Below are positions 14,993-23,097 of a stretch of 64,000 nucleotides of DNA, in pieces. The position numbers and the translations under genes were made by a program. Numbering within the stretch: position 1 is the first letter of the stretch; each line of letters starts with the position of its first letter. This DNA comes from a bacterium (GTDB lineage: Bacteria; Electryoneota; RPQS01): NCBI GenBank assembly GCA_016702305.1, contig JADJEH010000002.1:372001-436000 (forward strand). The letters are read 5' to 3'. A model generated the notes under the pieces. It was not told the DNA's origin and ran no database searches. It worked only from the letters and a program-made list of their open reading frames with translations.

Positions 14993-15795
14993 GTGACATT
15001 CTGAATCCGCGCTGTGTCTATGTCGGTATTCGCGACGTCTCGACATCGCTGGATCGCCTGCGCGACATGGGCTTGGGCGTGGAGGTGATTTTCAACACGA
15101 CGGCCGACCTCTGGCCGAAAGTGAAGTGGGATGTTCTGTTGGGTTTGGCGGATGACCTAAGTGAAATGCAAATTCCGGTCGCCTGCCACGGTCCATTCTA
15201 CAATCTGAATATTGCGGCCAAAGACGAGCACATCGCGGACTACTCGTATCAAGTGCTTGCGGCCGGTATCGAGGGCGCACGCGTGCTGGGGTCGCCGCTG
15301 ATGGTGTTTCACACAGGTTATCTGCCGCAGTTGCCACCAGCGCAGCGGGAGAAGTGGCTCGATACCTTTTGCAACAAACTTCACCATTTGTTGGAAGTCG
15401 CCGCCGACAATCGCATCGTGCTGGCGATGGAAAACACCTACGAGCCCGACACCACGCTGTTCGAAGACGTGTTCGCGCGCATCCAGCATCCGTTTCTGGG
15501 GATGTGCCTTGATACCGGGCATGCATCGTGCTTTGGGAAAGTGCCGCCGGTGCAATGGGTCGAACGATTTTGCGAACAGATTGTGCACTTGCATTTCAGT
15601 GACAACGACGGCGTGTCCGACCTGCATTGGGGATTGGGCAAGGGCGTCGTGAGTCTATCTTCATTGCTGGGCCCGCTGCTTGCGCGCGGCGCCCGTCCTT
15701 CCGTGACTTTTGAAGTTTCTTTGGACGATGCCGCAGCATCAAACGAATACCTGAATCGCGTGCTGGCCGCCGCGCTTCCCACCGGACATGAGTAG
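14989..15795 (+). CDS. Sugar phosphate isomerase/epimerase-like TIM-barrel protein
   Basis: A 268-residue protein of the xylose-isomerase-like/AP endonuclease 2 TIM-barrel superfamily. Metal-site motifs are visible: ACHGPFYNLN, VFHTGYLP, LAMENTYEPD, LCLDTGHASCFG (read as MCLDTGHAS) and VHLHFSDNDG. Members are metal-dependent isomerases, epimerases or endonucleases, and the substrate cannot be told here. The position next to the MCC genes is where HMG-CoA lyase is found in many leucine operons, but the motifs are not those of HMG-CoA lyase. The GTG start at 14989 overlaps the carrier-protein stop. It overlaps the next small gene by 8 bases. Confidence 0.8.
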   Translation: MSDILNPRCVYVGIRDVSTSLDRLRDMGLGVEVIFNTTADLWPKVKWDVLLGLADDLSEMQIPVACHGPFYNLNIAAKDEHIADYSYQVLAAGIEGARVLGSPLMVFHTGYLPQLPPAQREKWLDTFCNKLHHLLEVAADNRIVLAMENTYEPDTTLFEDVFARIQHPFLGMCLDTGHASCFGKVPPVQWVERFCEQIVHLHFSDNDGVSDLHWGLGKGVVSLSSLLGPLLARGARPSVTFEVSLDDAAASNEYLNRVLAAALPTGHE

Positions 15796-15979
15796 CCCTG
15801 ACAAGAAACCTGAAAAGCGCACCCCCAAGCTCGACCTCGAGAAGCTCGAGCGCATGCTGCGCGACGCCGATATTTCTCCCGAAGAATATCAGGCCCTGAA
15901 AGACGAACTACGCCGCAACCGCCGCCGCAACGAGGGCGCAGGCGATAATCCGCTCGATAATTTGTACGACGAATCCTAA
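15788..15979 (+). CDS. Small charged helical protein (63 aa)
   Basis: A 63-residue protein I do not recognise. It is highly charged, with a Lys/Pro-rich start (KKPEKRTPKLDLEKLERML) and a helix (PEEYQALKDELRRNRRRNE) ending in an acidic tail (NPLDNLYDES). The ATG overlaps the end of the TIM-barrel gene by 8 bases and the acyl-CoA dehydrogenase follows 17 bases after, so it is translated within the operon. The SP-EEY-ALKDELRR pattern resembles short SHOCT-like helical segments. A regulatory or structural role is guesswork. Confidence 0.55.
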   Translation: MSSPDKKPEKRTPKLDLEKLERMLRDADISPEEYQALKDELRRNRRRNEGAGDNPLDNLYDES

Positions 15980-15996
15980 CCCAAGTAGTAACTCCG

Positions 15997-17166
15997 ATGA
16001 GCCTGGGCGACCGCTTACCACTGACTGAAGAGCAAAAAATGCTGCGCGATATGGTGCGCGATTTTGCTCAATCCAAGATCAAACCGATTGCCGCCGAAAT
16101 TGATGAAACCGAGCGCTTCCCCGAAGAAATTTTCGCGGAGATGGGCGAACTCGGATTGATGGGCATCCCTTATCCCGACGAGTACGGCGGTGCGGGTATG
16201 GATACTGTGTCCTACGCGTTGGCCGTTGCCGAGATTGCGCGCGTGTGCGGCTCGACGGCGTTAGGATTGGCCGCGCATATTTCCCTCGGCTGTGGACCGA
16301 TCTACCTGTTTGGCACCGAAGCGCAGAAGAAGAAGTATCTGCCCGATCTGTGCGCGGGCAAGCATATGGGCGGCTTTGGTCTGACCGAACCGCAGGCCGG
16401 CAGCGACGCCGGGGCCACGCAGACGACCTGCATGGACATGGGTGACCACTACCTGCTTAACGGCACGAAGATTTACTGCACGAACGGTTCGTACTCCAAG
16501 ACCTACGTCGTCAGTGCGCTGACCGAAAAAGACAAAGGCACGCGCGGTATTAGCTGTTTCATCGTCGAACGCGATTGGGACGGTTTCGCGGTCGGCAAGA
16601 AAGAACGTAAGCTCGGCGTGCGCGGCTCTGATACCGTGGTTTTGCACTTCAATGACGTCAAGGTTCCCAAAGATAATTTATTGGGCAAGCCCGGTGAGGG
16701 CTTCAAGCAGATGCTGATCACGCTCGATGGCGGTCGTATCTCCATCGGCGCAATGGCTTTGGGTTTGGCGGAAGGTGCGTATCTTGAAACACTGAAATAT
16801 GTCACAGGCCGCAAGGCTTTTGACCAGCGCATCGCCGATTTTCAGGCGACTCAATTCAAACTGGCCGACATGCTCGTCAACATTGAAGCCGCTCGCCATC
16901 TTATCTTCGACGCGGCGCGCCGCAAGGATGACGGCGAGGACTTCTCGCGGGAATCGGCAATGGCCAAGCTCTTTGCCAGTGAAATGGCGGCGCGGGTAAC
17001 GTCGCAGGCGATTCAGTTGCACGGCGGCTACGGTTACGTGCGTGAGTATCCGGTCGAGCGCATGTTCCGCGACAATAAGCTAACGGAAATCGGCGAAGGC
17101 ACGTCTGAAATTCAACGCCTCGTGATCGCGCGTTCGCTCTTGAAGGAGTGGGACGCCGCGGCGTAA
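15997..17166 (+). CDS. Acyl-CoA dehydrogenase (short-chain type)
   Basis: A 389-residue flavoprotein that oxidises an acyl-CoA to the enoyl-CoA and passes electrons to ETF. The helical N-domain, the GFGLTEPQAGSDAGA loop and the C-terminal QLHGGYGYVREYPVERMFRD signature are present. The catalytic base appears to be Glu in EIGEGTSEIQ, the position used by short-chain acyl-CoA dehydrogenases. The helix-G site used by isovaleryl-CoA dehydrogenase is Gly (LDGGRISIG). So although it sits in a leucine-type cluster, it does not carry the classical isovaleryl-CoA dehydrogenase catalytic residue. Another branched or short-chain acyl-CoA may be the substrate. Confidence 0.93.
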   Translation: MSLGDRLPLTEEQKMLRDMVRDFAQSKIKPIAAEIDETERFPEEIFAEMGELGLMGIPYPDEYGGAGMDTVSYALAVAEIARVCGSTALGLAAHISLGCGPIYLFGTEAQKKKYLPDLCAGKHMGGFGLTEPQAGSDAGATQTTCMDMGDHYLLNGTKIYCTNGSYSKTYVVSALTEKDKGTRGISCFIVERDWDGFAVGKKERKLGVRGSDTVVLHFNDVKVPKDNLLGKPGEGFKQMLITLDGGRISIGAMALGLAEGAYLETLKYVTGRKAFDQRIADFQATQFKLADMLVNIEAARHLIFDAARRKDDGEDFSRESAMAKLFASEMAARVTSQAIQLHGGYGYVREYPVERMFRDNKLTEIGEGTSEIQRLVIARSLLKEWDAAA

Positions 17167-17173
17167 GCCGGTT

Positions 17174-18046
17174 ATGCAGCTCCAGTTGGGTTTACTGCGT
17201 CTTGACGTGCTCGATGACGGGCTGTTTGAACTGCGCCCCGAGACATTCGTCAAGGTCACCAAGGGCCGCAATGCGGAGCTTCTGGACCGGAGCAAGTATC
17301 GTCCGCGCATCAAAGTCGGTTTCAACAGCCTGCTGGTGCGTGGGGAAGGCAAGACGGTTCTGATTGATCCCGGTACGGGAGACAAAGAACGGTTGGCAGA
17401 ACGCCGCAACTACAATCTTGATTGGCCGCGTAAGGTCCTGCCCCGGCTCAAAGAGCTTGGCGTGCGTCGCGAACAGATTGATCTCGTCGTTCTGACGCAT
17501 TTGCATTGGGATCATGCCGGGGCCTGCACAACCGTTGGCCACAGTGGACAACTCGTTCCGACGTTTCCTCAAGCGCGCGTGATTGTGCACGAGCGCGAAT
17601 TGATCGGCGCGAGAGCGGCGCTGGGCACGGGCGACGATGGCTATTGCGCCGATGACTTTGAACCACTGGCCGCGGTCAACGCGCTTGAACTGGTCACGAC
17701 CGACGACGCCCGTATTCTGCCGTGGCTTTCGTGCCATTGGAGCGGCGGACATTCGCCCGGTCACATGGTGATCCAGATCGGCTACCCCGAGCAGGCTAAG
17801 CTGCTGTACCTCAGTGACGTGTTGCCGACGACGGCGCAGCTACCGCTCGATAGCGGCATGTCCTACGACCAGAACCCGTCTGAGTTGGAAGCCGCCAAAC
17901 AGAAATTTCTCGCTCGCGCCGCCGCTGACCACAGCCTCATTCTGCTGGTGCACGCTCCACGCAACAAGCTGGGCTATCTGCATCACAGCGCGAGCGACGG
18001 CTACCGTTTTGAACACCGCACGCTTGACCAATTGGCTAATTTGTAA
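17174..18046 (+). CDS. MBL-fold metallo-hydrolase
   Basis: A 290-residue metallo-beta-lactamase-fold hydrolase. The metal motif LTHLHWDHAG (His109, His111, Asp113, His114) is complete, and further ligands are seen in WSGGHSPGH and LYLSDVLP. Relatives hydrolyse lactones, thioesters or phosphodiesters. LIDPGTGDKE upstream of the motif is common in quorum-lactonase-like and glyoxalase-like members. The substrate is unknown. Its place between an acyl-CoA dehydrogenase (7 bases upstream) and a thiolase makes a thioester or related product plausible, but that is inference. Confidence 0.85.
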   Translation: MQLQLGLLRLDVLDDGLFELRPETFVKVTKGRNAELLDRSKYRPRIKVGFNSLLVRGEGKTVLIDPGTGDKERLAERRNYNLDWPRKVLPRLKELGVRREQIDLVVLTHLHWDHAGACTTVGHSGQLVPTFPQARVIVHERELIGARAALGTGDDGYCADDFEPLAAVNALELVTTDDARILPWLSCHWSGGHSPGHMVIQIGYPEQAKLLYLSDVLPTTAQLPLDSGMSYDQNPSELEAAKQKFLARAAADHSLILLVHAPRNKLGYLHHSASDGYRFEHRTLDQLANL

Positions 18047-18085
18047 TTCAATATCACATTCGGAAAATCACTTCCTAATCCCCTC

Positions 18086-19267
18086 ATGAATCCGCACACT
18101 CCAGTCATCACGTCCGGTGCCCGCACCGCCATCGCCTCGTTCATGGGATCATTCGCGGGTATTCCCGCCCCGGCGCTCGCCGCGCATGTTTTGAAAGCCA
18201 ATCTTGAGCGCTCAAACCTCGACCCCAAAGAGGTGGATGAAGTCATCTTGGGCCAAGTTCTGCAAGGCGGCGTTGGTCAGGCTCCCGCCCGTCAAGCTGC
18301 GATTTTCGCGGGAATTCCTCACACGACGTCCGCCTGGACGGTGAACAAGGTCTGCTCGTCGGGTTTGCGCGCGGTAATGTCCGCGGCGCAGACGATTACA
18401 CTGGGTGATGCGAAGGTGATGCTCGCCGGCGGAATGGAGAATATGTCACTTGCACCGTATCTGCTGGATCGTGCCCGCGCTGGTCTGCGGTTGGGGCACG
18501 GGACGGTCAATGACATGATGATCACCGACGGTTTGTGGGATCCGTACGGCAACGTGCATATGGGTTCATGCGCTGAGATGTGCGCGCGTGAACACAAGAT
18601 TTCACGTGAAGCCCAGGATGAGTTTTCCGCTGAATCCTACCGCCGCGCCATCGCTGCGCAAAAGGACGGCAAGTTCAAGAACGAGATTGTGCCGGTGATC
18701 ATCAAGGACCGCAAGGGCGAAATCGCCATTGACCTCGACGATGAACCCGGCAAAGTGAATTTCGAGAAGATGGGAAGCCTGAAGCCCGCGTTCGAGAAGG
18801 ACGGCACGATTACGGCGGCCAACGCTTCAAAGCTCGATGACGGCGCTTCCGCAGTGGCCATGATGTCCTATGAAGAGTCGCAACGCCGTGGCATAAAGCC
18901 ACTGGCGCGCATCGCCGGTTACGCCACCCACAGTCAACAGCCCGAGTGGTTCACGACGGCTCCTGCCGGCGCGGTGCAAAAACTTCTGCGCCGCCTGGAT
19001 TGGAAGGTCTCAGATGTAGACCTTTTTGAATTGAACGAAGCGTTTGCGGTCGTCGGTATTTATAATACCAAGGAACTCGGAGTCAGTCCGGACAAAGTGA
19101 ACGTCTGGGGCGGAGCCGTGGCTCTGGGTCATCCGATTGGATCGTCGGGCTGTCGCATTCTCGTTACGCTGATTCATGCGCTGCGTGATCGCGGCGGCAA
19201 GCGCGGTGTGGTCGGTATTTGCAACGGCGGCGGTGAAGCCACCGCAATGGCCGTGGAACTGTTTTAA
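18086..19267 (+). CDS. Acetyl-CoA C-acetyltransferase (thiolase)
   Basis: A 393-residue thiolase. The acyl-accepting Cys90 is in VNKVCSSGLRAV, and NEAFAVV, GGAVALGHPIGSSG and the C-terminal CNGGGEATAM (second catalytic Cys) are all present. It condenses or cleaves acetoacetyl-CoA, or acts in beta-oxidation. The following gene is 3-hydroxyacyl-CoA dehydrogenase, which together with the hydratase and acyl-CoA dehydrogenase nearby makes a complete acetyl-CoA to butyryl-CoA-type set. The length is normal. A short AT-rich gap of 39 bases precedes it. Confidence 0.95.
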   Translation: MNPHTPVITSGARTAIASFMGSFAGIPAPALAAHVLKANLERSNLDPKEVDEVILGQVLQGGVGQAPARQAAIFAGIPHTTSAWTVNKVCSSGLRAVMSAAQTITLGDAKVMLAGGMENMSLAPYLLDRARAGLRLGHGTVNDMMITDGLWDPYGNVHMGSCAEMCAREHKISREAQDEFSAESYRRAIAAQKDGKFKNEIVPVIIKDRKGEIAIDLDDEPGKVNFEKMGSLKPAFEKDGTITAANASKLDDGASAVAMMSYEESQRRGIKPLARIAGYATHSQQPEWFTTAPAGAVQKLLRRLDWKVSDVDLFELNEAFAVVGIYNTKELGVSPDKVNVWGGAVALGHPIGSSGCRILVTLIHALRDRGGKRGVVGICNGGGEATAMAVELF

Positions 19268-19290
19268 ACTCTAAAACCACGTTATATACT

Positions 19291-20145
19291 ATGAGCATCA
19301 AGATTGTAGCCGTCATTGGCGGCGGCACGATGGGCAACGGTATCGCCCATGTTTGCGCCCAAAAGGGCTGCACCGTTCACTTGATCGAGACGCAGCAGAA
19401 CTACCTCGATCGGGCGTTGGGCACGATCGACAAGAACCTCGCGCGCCAGGTGACCAAAGGCGCGCTATCGGAAGCGGACAAAGCTGCCACGCTGGGCCGC
19501 ATTCACGGATCGCTGAGTATTGACGACGTCAAGGATGCCGACATTATCATCGAAGCCATCGTTGAAAATGAAACGGTAAAGAAGGACTTGTTCGCCAAAA
19601 TTGACGCTATCGCCAAGCCGAGCGCCATACTCTCGTCGAACACTTCGACGATTTCGATTACGCAGATCGCAGCCGCGACCAAGCGGGCCAATAAGTTTAT
19701 CGGCATGCACTTCATGAATCCGGTGCCGATGATGCAGTTAGTCGAGGTCATTCGTGGTCTGGCCACCGATGACGCGACGCACGCCGCGGTCGTGGAGTTC
19801 TCGCAGGCATTGGGCAAGACGCCGATCACAGTCAATGACTTCCCGGGCTTCGTGTCAAACCGCATTCTAATGCCGATGATCAACGAAGCCGTCTATTGTT
19901 TGATGGAAGGCGTCGGCGAAGCGGAGGCCATTGATGGAGTGATGAAGCTCGGCATGAATCACCCGATGGGCCCGCTGGCGCTGGCCGATCTGATCGGTTT
20001 GGATGTTTGCCTTGCGATCATGGAAGTCTTGCACCGTGACCTCGGTGATTCTAAGTATCGCTCCTGCCCGCTGCTGAAGAAATATGTGGCCGCGGGTTTC
20101 CTGGGCCGCAAATCGGGACGTGGATTCTATAACTATGCTAACTGA
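19291..20145 (+). CDS. 3-hydroxybutyryl-CoA dehydrogenase
   Basis: A 284-residue NAD-dependent 3-hydroxyacyl-CoA dehydrogenase of the short Hbd/PaaH type, oxidising 3-hydroxyacyl-CoA to the 3-keto form. The Rossmann motif VAVIGGGTMGNGIA (residues 6-19), IIEAIVEN, the SSNTSTISIT loop, GMHFMNPVPMM with the active-site His and the C-terminal NHPMGPLALADLIGLDV are present. It belongs to the same run as the thiolase (24-base gap) and would supply the thiolase substrate in the degradative direction. Confidence 0.95.
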   Translation: MSIKIVAVIGGGTMGNGIAHVCAQKGCTVHLIETQQNYLDRALGTIDKNLARQVTKGALSEADKAATLGRIHGSLSIDDVKDADIIIEAIVENETVKKDLFAKIDAIAKPSAILSSNTSTISITQIAAATKRANKFIGMHFMNPVPMMQLVEVIRGLATDDATHAAVVEFSQALGKTPITVNDFPGFVSNRILMPMINEAVYCLMEGVGEAEAIDGVMKLGMNHPMGPLALADLIGLDVCLAIMEVLHRDLGDSKYRSCPLLKKYVAAGFLGRKSGRGFYNYAN

Positions 20146-20157
20146 GGATTGCCGACG

Positions 20158-20481
20158 ATGATTGTTACGACGACGCAAAATGTTGACGGACGGAAGGTGG
20201 AAGCCTACCTTGGTGTGGTAACCGGCGAAGCTATTGTCGGCGCGAATATCTTCAAAGACCTGTTCGCAGGCATCCGCGACATCGTGGGCGGTCGGAGCGC
20301 GGCCTACGAAGACGAGCTGCGCAAGGCTCGCGAGATCGCGCTCGAAGAATTGACGGAAAACGCGAAGCAGCTCGGCGCCAACGCCGTTCTGGCCGTGGAC
20401 CTCGACTATGAAGTGATCGGTTCAGGCGGTTCGATGCTGATGGTCAGCGCTTCCGGCACCGCGGTTAGACTGTCGGCGTAG
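20158..20481 (+). CDS. YbjQ/UPF0145 family protein
   Basis: A 107-residue protein of the YbjQ (UPF0145, heavy-metal-binding-domain) family, with VTTTQNVDGRKVEAYLGVVTGEAIVGANIF, GGRSAAYEDEL and QLGANAVLAVDLDYE. Members form pentameric beta-rich assemblies; no catalytic role is known. The ATG at 20158 fits the family start, better than a TTG 9 bases upstream. It lies between the 3-hydroxybutyryl-CoA dehydrogenase and a second acyl-CoA dehydrogenase, without obvious functional connection. Confidence 0.9.
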   Translation: MIVTTTQNVDGRKVEAYLGVVTGEAIVGANIFKDLFAGIRDIVGGRSAAYEDELRKAREIALEELTENAKQLGANAVLAVDLDYEVIGSGGSMLMVSASGTAVRLSA

Positions 20482-20486
20482 CCGAG

Positions 20487-20520
20487 TTTCTATTTACAAA
20501 TTCTAATTCCAATTTCGTAT
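20487..20520. repeat. AT-rich, 7-base-periodic repeat upstream of an acyl-CoA dehydrogenase
   Basis: The gap reads TTTACAAATTCTAATTCCAA then TTTCGTATTA, a run of near-heptameric AATTC-type units much more AT-rich than its surroundings. It resembles the heptad repeats near rnpB in style but not in sequence. It may also serve as an AT-rich leader for the next gene. Confidence 0.35.
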
Positions 20521-20524
20521 TACC

Positions 20525-21667
20525 ATGGATCATCTCCTCACCGAACAGCAGCTTGAAGTAAAGAAGGTCATTCGCGAATTCGCCGAAGCGGAGATTCGCC
20601 CGACGGTCGCCCACCGCGACGATAAGAGCGAATATCCCGCCGCCATTGCCAAGAAGATCGGCGAACTCGGCTTCATGGGTGTGAATACTCCCGAATCGCT
20701 GGGCGGCGCGGGCATGGACACGGTGACCTATGCCATCGTGATCGAAGAACTCTCGCGCGTGGACCCCGCGGTCGGCGTGATCGTGTCGGTGAACAATTCG
20801 CTCGTCTGCTACCCGCTGCAGAAATTCGGCACGCCCGATCAGCACGCGCGTTTCCTGAAGCCGCTCGCCGAAGGCCAGCGCCTGGGAGCTTTTTGTTTGA
20901 CCGAACCGGGCGCAGGCTCGGACGCATCGGGACTGACGATGTCCGCCGTCAAGGACGGGAACGACTATATTCTGACCGGCGAGAAGGCGTTTATCACAAA
21001 CGGATTGATGGCGGACACATACATCGTGATGGCGCGCACCGACAAGGCGCAGAAGGCCAAAGGCATTTCGGCGTTTATTGTCGAGGGTGACGCGCCGGGC
21101 TTCCGCCGCGGCGCCAACGAGAAGAAGATGGGCATCCGATCGTCGGACTGCTGCATGATCATTCTCGATGAATGCCGTGTTCCGGCGGCCAACCTGATTG
21201 GCAAGGAAGGCGATGGCTTCAAGGTGGCCATGACGGCGCTCGACAGCGGCCGCATCGGGATCGCGGCGCAGGCCATCGGTCTGGCGCAGGGCGCGCTCGA
21301 AGAGGCGGTCAAGTATTCCAAGATTCGCGAACAATTCGGCCATCCGATCGCGGACTTTCAGGCGATTCAATTCAAGCTCGCCGACATGGAAATGCTGACC
21401 GAAGCCGCCCGGCTCTTGAACTTCAGCGCCGCGCGCAAGAAAGACATGGGACTCAAGTTTACGCACGAAGCCGCGATGGCCAAGCTCTATGCATCCGATA
21501 TCGTCATGAAAGTGACAATGGAAGCGGTGCAGGTGCATGGCGGCAATGGCTTCTTGAAGGATTTCCCGGTAGAACGCATGCTCAGGGATGCGAAGGTGAC
21601 CGAAATCTACGAAGGCACCTCTGAAATACAACGCACTATTATCGCTCGAACTCTTTTGAGTAACTAA
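20525..21667 (+). CDS. Acyl-CoA dehydrogenase (butyryl-CoA dehydrogenase-like)
   Basis: A 380-residue acyl-CoA dehydrogenase close to bacterial butyryl-CoA dehydrogenases. FCLTEPGAGSDASG, the substrate-loop ALDSGRIGIAAQAIGLAQGA, QVHGGNGFLKDFPVERMLRD and the catalytic Glu in IYEGTSEIQ are all seen. It would convert butyryl-CoA or a similar short-chain acyl-CoA to crotonyl-CoA and reduce ETF. ETF genes are not in the window. With thiolase, 3-hydroxybutyryl-CoA dehydrogenase and hydratase nearby it completes a beta-oxidation or C4 acyl-CoA loop. Confidence 0.95.
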   Translation: MDHLLTEQQLEVKKVIREFAEAEIRPTVAHRDDKSEYPAAIAKKIGELGFMGVNTPESLGGAGMDTVTYAIVIEELSRVDPAVGVIVSVNNSLVCYPLQKFGTPDQHARFLKPLAEGQRLGAFCLTEPGAGSDASGLTMSAVKDGNDYILTGEKAFITNGLMADTYIVMARTDKAQKAKGISAFIVEGDAPGFRRGANEKKMGIRSSDCCMIILDECRVPAANLIGKEGDGFKVAMTALDSGRIGIAAQAIGLAQGALEEAVKYSKIREQFGHPIADFQAIQFKLADMEMLTEAARLLNFSAARKKDMGLKFTHEAAMAKLYASDIVMKVTMEAVQVHGGNGFLKDFPVERMLRDAKVTEIYEGTSEIQRTIIARTLLSN

Positions 21668-21669
21668 CT

Positions 21670-22629
21670 ATGGAAACTGTCCTAAAACAGGAGCCGCGGG
21701 TGGCTAAGTCGCGCTTTGACGAAACGCTGAAGATCTGGATGAGCGGCAAGCTCATCAAGTGGGAAGACGCTACCACGCACGTTGCCACGCACGCGTTGCA
21801 CTACGGTTCCGCGGTCTTTGAGGGCATTCGCGCCTATAAGACCGATCGCGGCACCACGATCTGGGGATTGAAGCAGCACATTCGCCGACTCTTTGACTCG
21901 GCCAAGATATACCGCATGCCCGTGCCTTTCACCCCGGAGCAGATTGAGCTCGCCTGCGCCGAGGTCGTCATTTCCAACGGCATGGACGAGGCCTATCTGC
22001 GCCCGCTCTTCTACCGCGGCTACCACTCACTCGGCGTCCATCCCCGCGATTGCCCGACCGAATGTGTGATCATCCCGCTGCGCTGGGGCAAATACCTCGG
22101 CCCGGAAGCGCTGGAATTAGGCGTGGACGTTATGGTCTCGTCATGGACCCGCATTGCGCCTAATACTCTACCTGCGCTGGCGAAATCCGCGGCCAATTAT
22201 GCCAATTCGCACCTCACGGTAGTGGACGCTACGAACTTCGGGTTCACGGAAGGCATCGCGCTTGATGCTTCCGGTTACGTCTCCGAAGGCTCGGGTGAAA
22301 ACGTCTTTGTGATTCGCGATGGTAAGATGGTCACGCCGCCACTTGGTGCCTCGGTTCTCCCCGGTATCACGCGTTCCTGCGTGCTGCAATTGGCTCAGGA
22401 GCTTGAAATTCCCGTTGTGGAAGGGCTGATACCGCGCGAAATGCTCTATATCGCGGACGAGGTTTTCTTCTGCGGTACTGCTGCTGAAATCACGCCGGTC
22501 CGGTCGGTTGACAAAGTCACGGTCGGCGAAGGCAAGGCCGGTCCGCACACCCGTCGTTTGCAGAAGGCGTTCTTTGATCTAATCGAAGGCCGCCGTGACG
22601 ACAAACTCGGTCTCCACTATTGGCTCTAA
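21670..22629 (+). CDS. ilvE: Branched-chain-amino-acid aminotransferase
   Basis: A 319-residue fold-type IV PLP aminotransferase that interconverts Leu, Ile, Val and their 2-oxo acids. THALHYGSAVFEGIRAY, YLRPLFYRGY, the PLP lysine in LPALAKSAANYANS, EGSGENVFVIRDG and VLPGITR are all present. It starts 2 bases after the acyl-CoA dehydrogenase stop, so it belongs to the acyl-CoA block and supports the reading that part of this block degrades branched-chain amino acids. It could equally serve biosynthesis. Confidence 0.95.
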   Translation: METVLKQEPRVAKSRFDETLKIWMSGKLIKWEDATTHVATHALHYGSAVFEGIRAYKTDRGTTIWGLKQHIRRLFDSAKIYRMPVPFTPEQIELACAEVVISNGMDEAYLRPLFYRGYHSLGVHPRDCPTECVIIPLRWGKYLGPEALELGVDVMVSSWTRIAPNTLPALAKSAANYANSHLTVVDATNFGFTEGIALDASGYVSEGSGENVFVIRDGKMVTPPLGASVLPGITRSCVLQLAQELEIPVVEGLIPREMLYIADEVFFCGTAAEITPVRSVDKVTVGEGKAGPHTRRLQKAFFDLIEGRRDDKLGLHYWL

Positions 22630-22647
22630 ACTTAGATAGGTCCGCCG

Positions 22648-23097
22648 ATGCGTAGCCGCCGATCCGCCCGTGAGTGGGCTCTGCGTGTGCTCTATGCCAC
22701 GCGCATGACCGGCTACGACGTCGAGCGCTGTTTCAACGACGTGCTAAAGGATGCGAAAGAGGATCAGAATCTGGTCTTCTGCCGCAAGCTTTGCGATTCC
22801 GTTGCGGCCGCGAGCGACGACCGGATTGACACCTCAATCCGAACTGCGGTGCAGAAATGGGACCTTGCGCGACTGGCGATAATTGACTTGATCATCCTGC
22901 GTATGGCGGTCGCCGAATTCTTGTATTTCGATGATATACCGTACAAAGTGACAATAAACGAAGCGATCGAACTGGCCAAAGAGTATTCGACCAGCCAGAG
23001 CGGACGGTTCGTCAACGGTATTTTGGACGCGATTTGCGCTGAATTGAAGAAGAACAACCCCCGCCGCGAAAAGCTCGAAACGGTTGAACCTCGATGA
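22648..23097 (+). CDS. nusB: Transcription antitermination factor NusB
   Basis: A 149-residue all-helical NusB. RRSAREWALRVLYA at the start and the conserved VTINEAIELAKEYSTSQSGRFVNGILDAI near the end are diagnostic. NusB with NusE/S10 binds boxA RNA and promotes antitermination of rRNA operons. The length is typical. It overlaps the metallophosphoesterase start by 4 bases and precedes secA, so it starts an information-processing/secretion run distinct from the acyl-CoA genes. Confidence 0.95.
   Translation: MRSRRSAREWALRVLYATRMTGYDVERCFNDVLKDAKEDQNLVFCRKLCDSVAAASDDRIDTSIRTAVQKWDLARLAIIDLIILRMAVAEFLYFDDIPYKVTINEAIELAKEYSTSQSGRFVNGILDAICAELKKNNPRREKLETVEPR

Noticed and set aside
20465..21631. 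388-codon minus-strand frame opposite the acyl-CoA dehydrogenase
   Set aside because: Mirror of a conserved enzyme; no known domain, and GC-rich shadow character.
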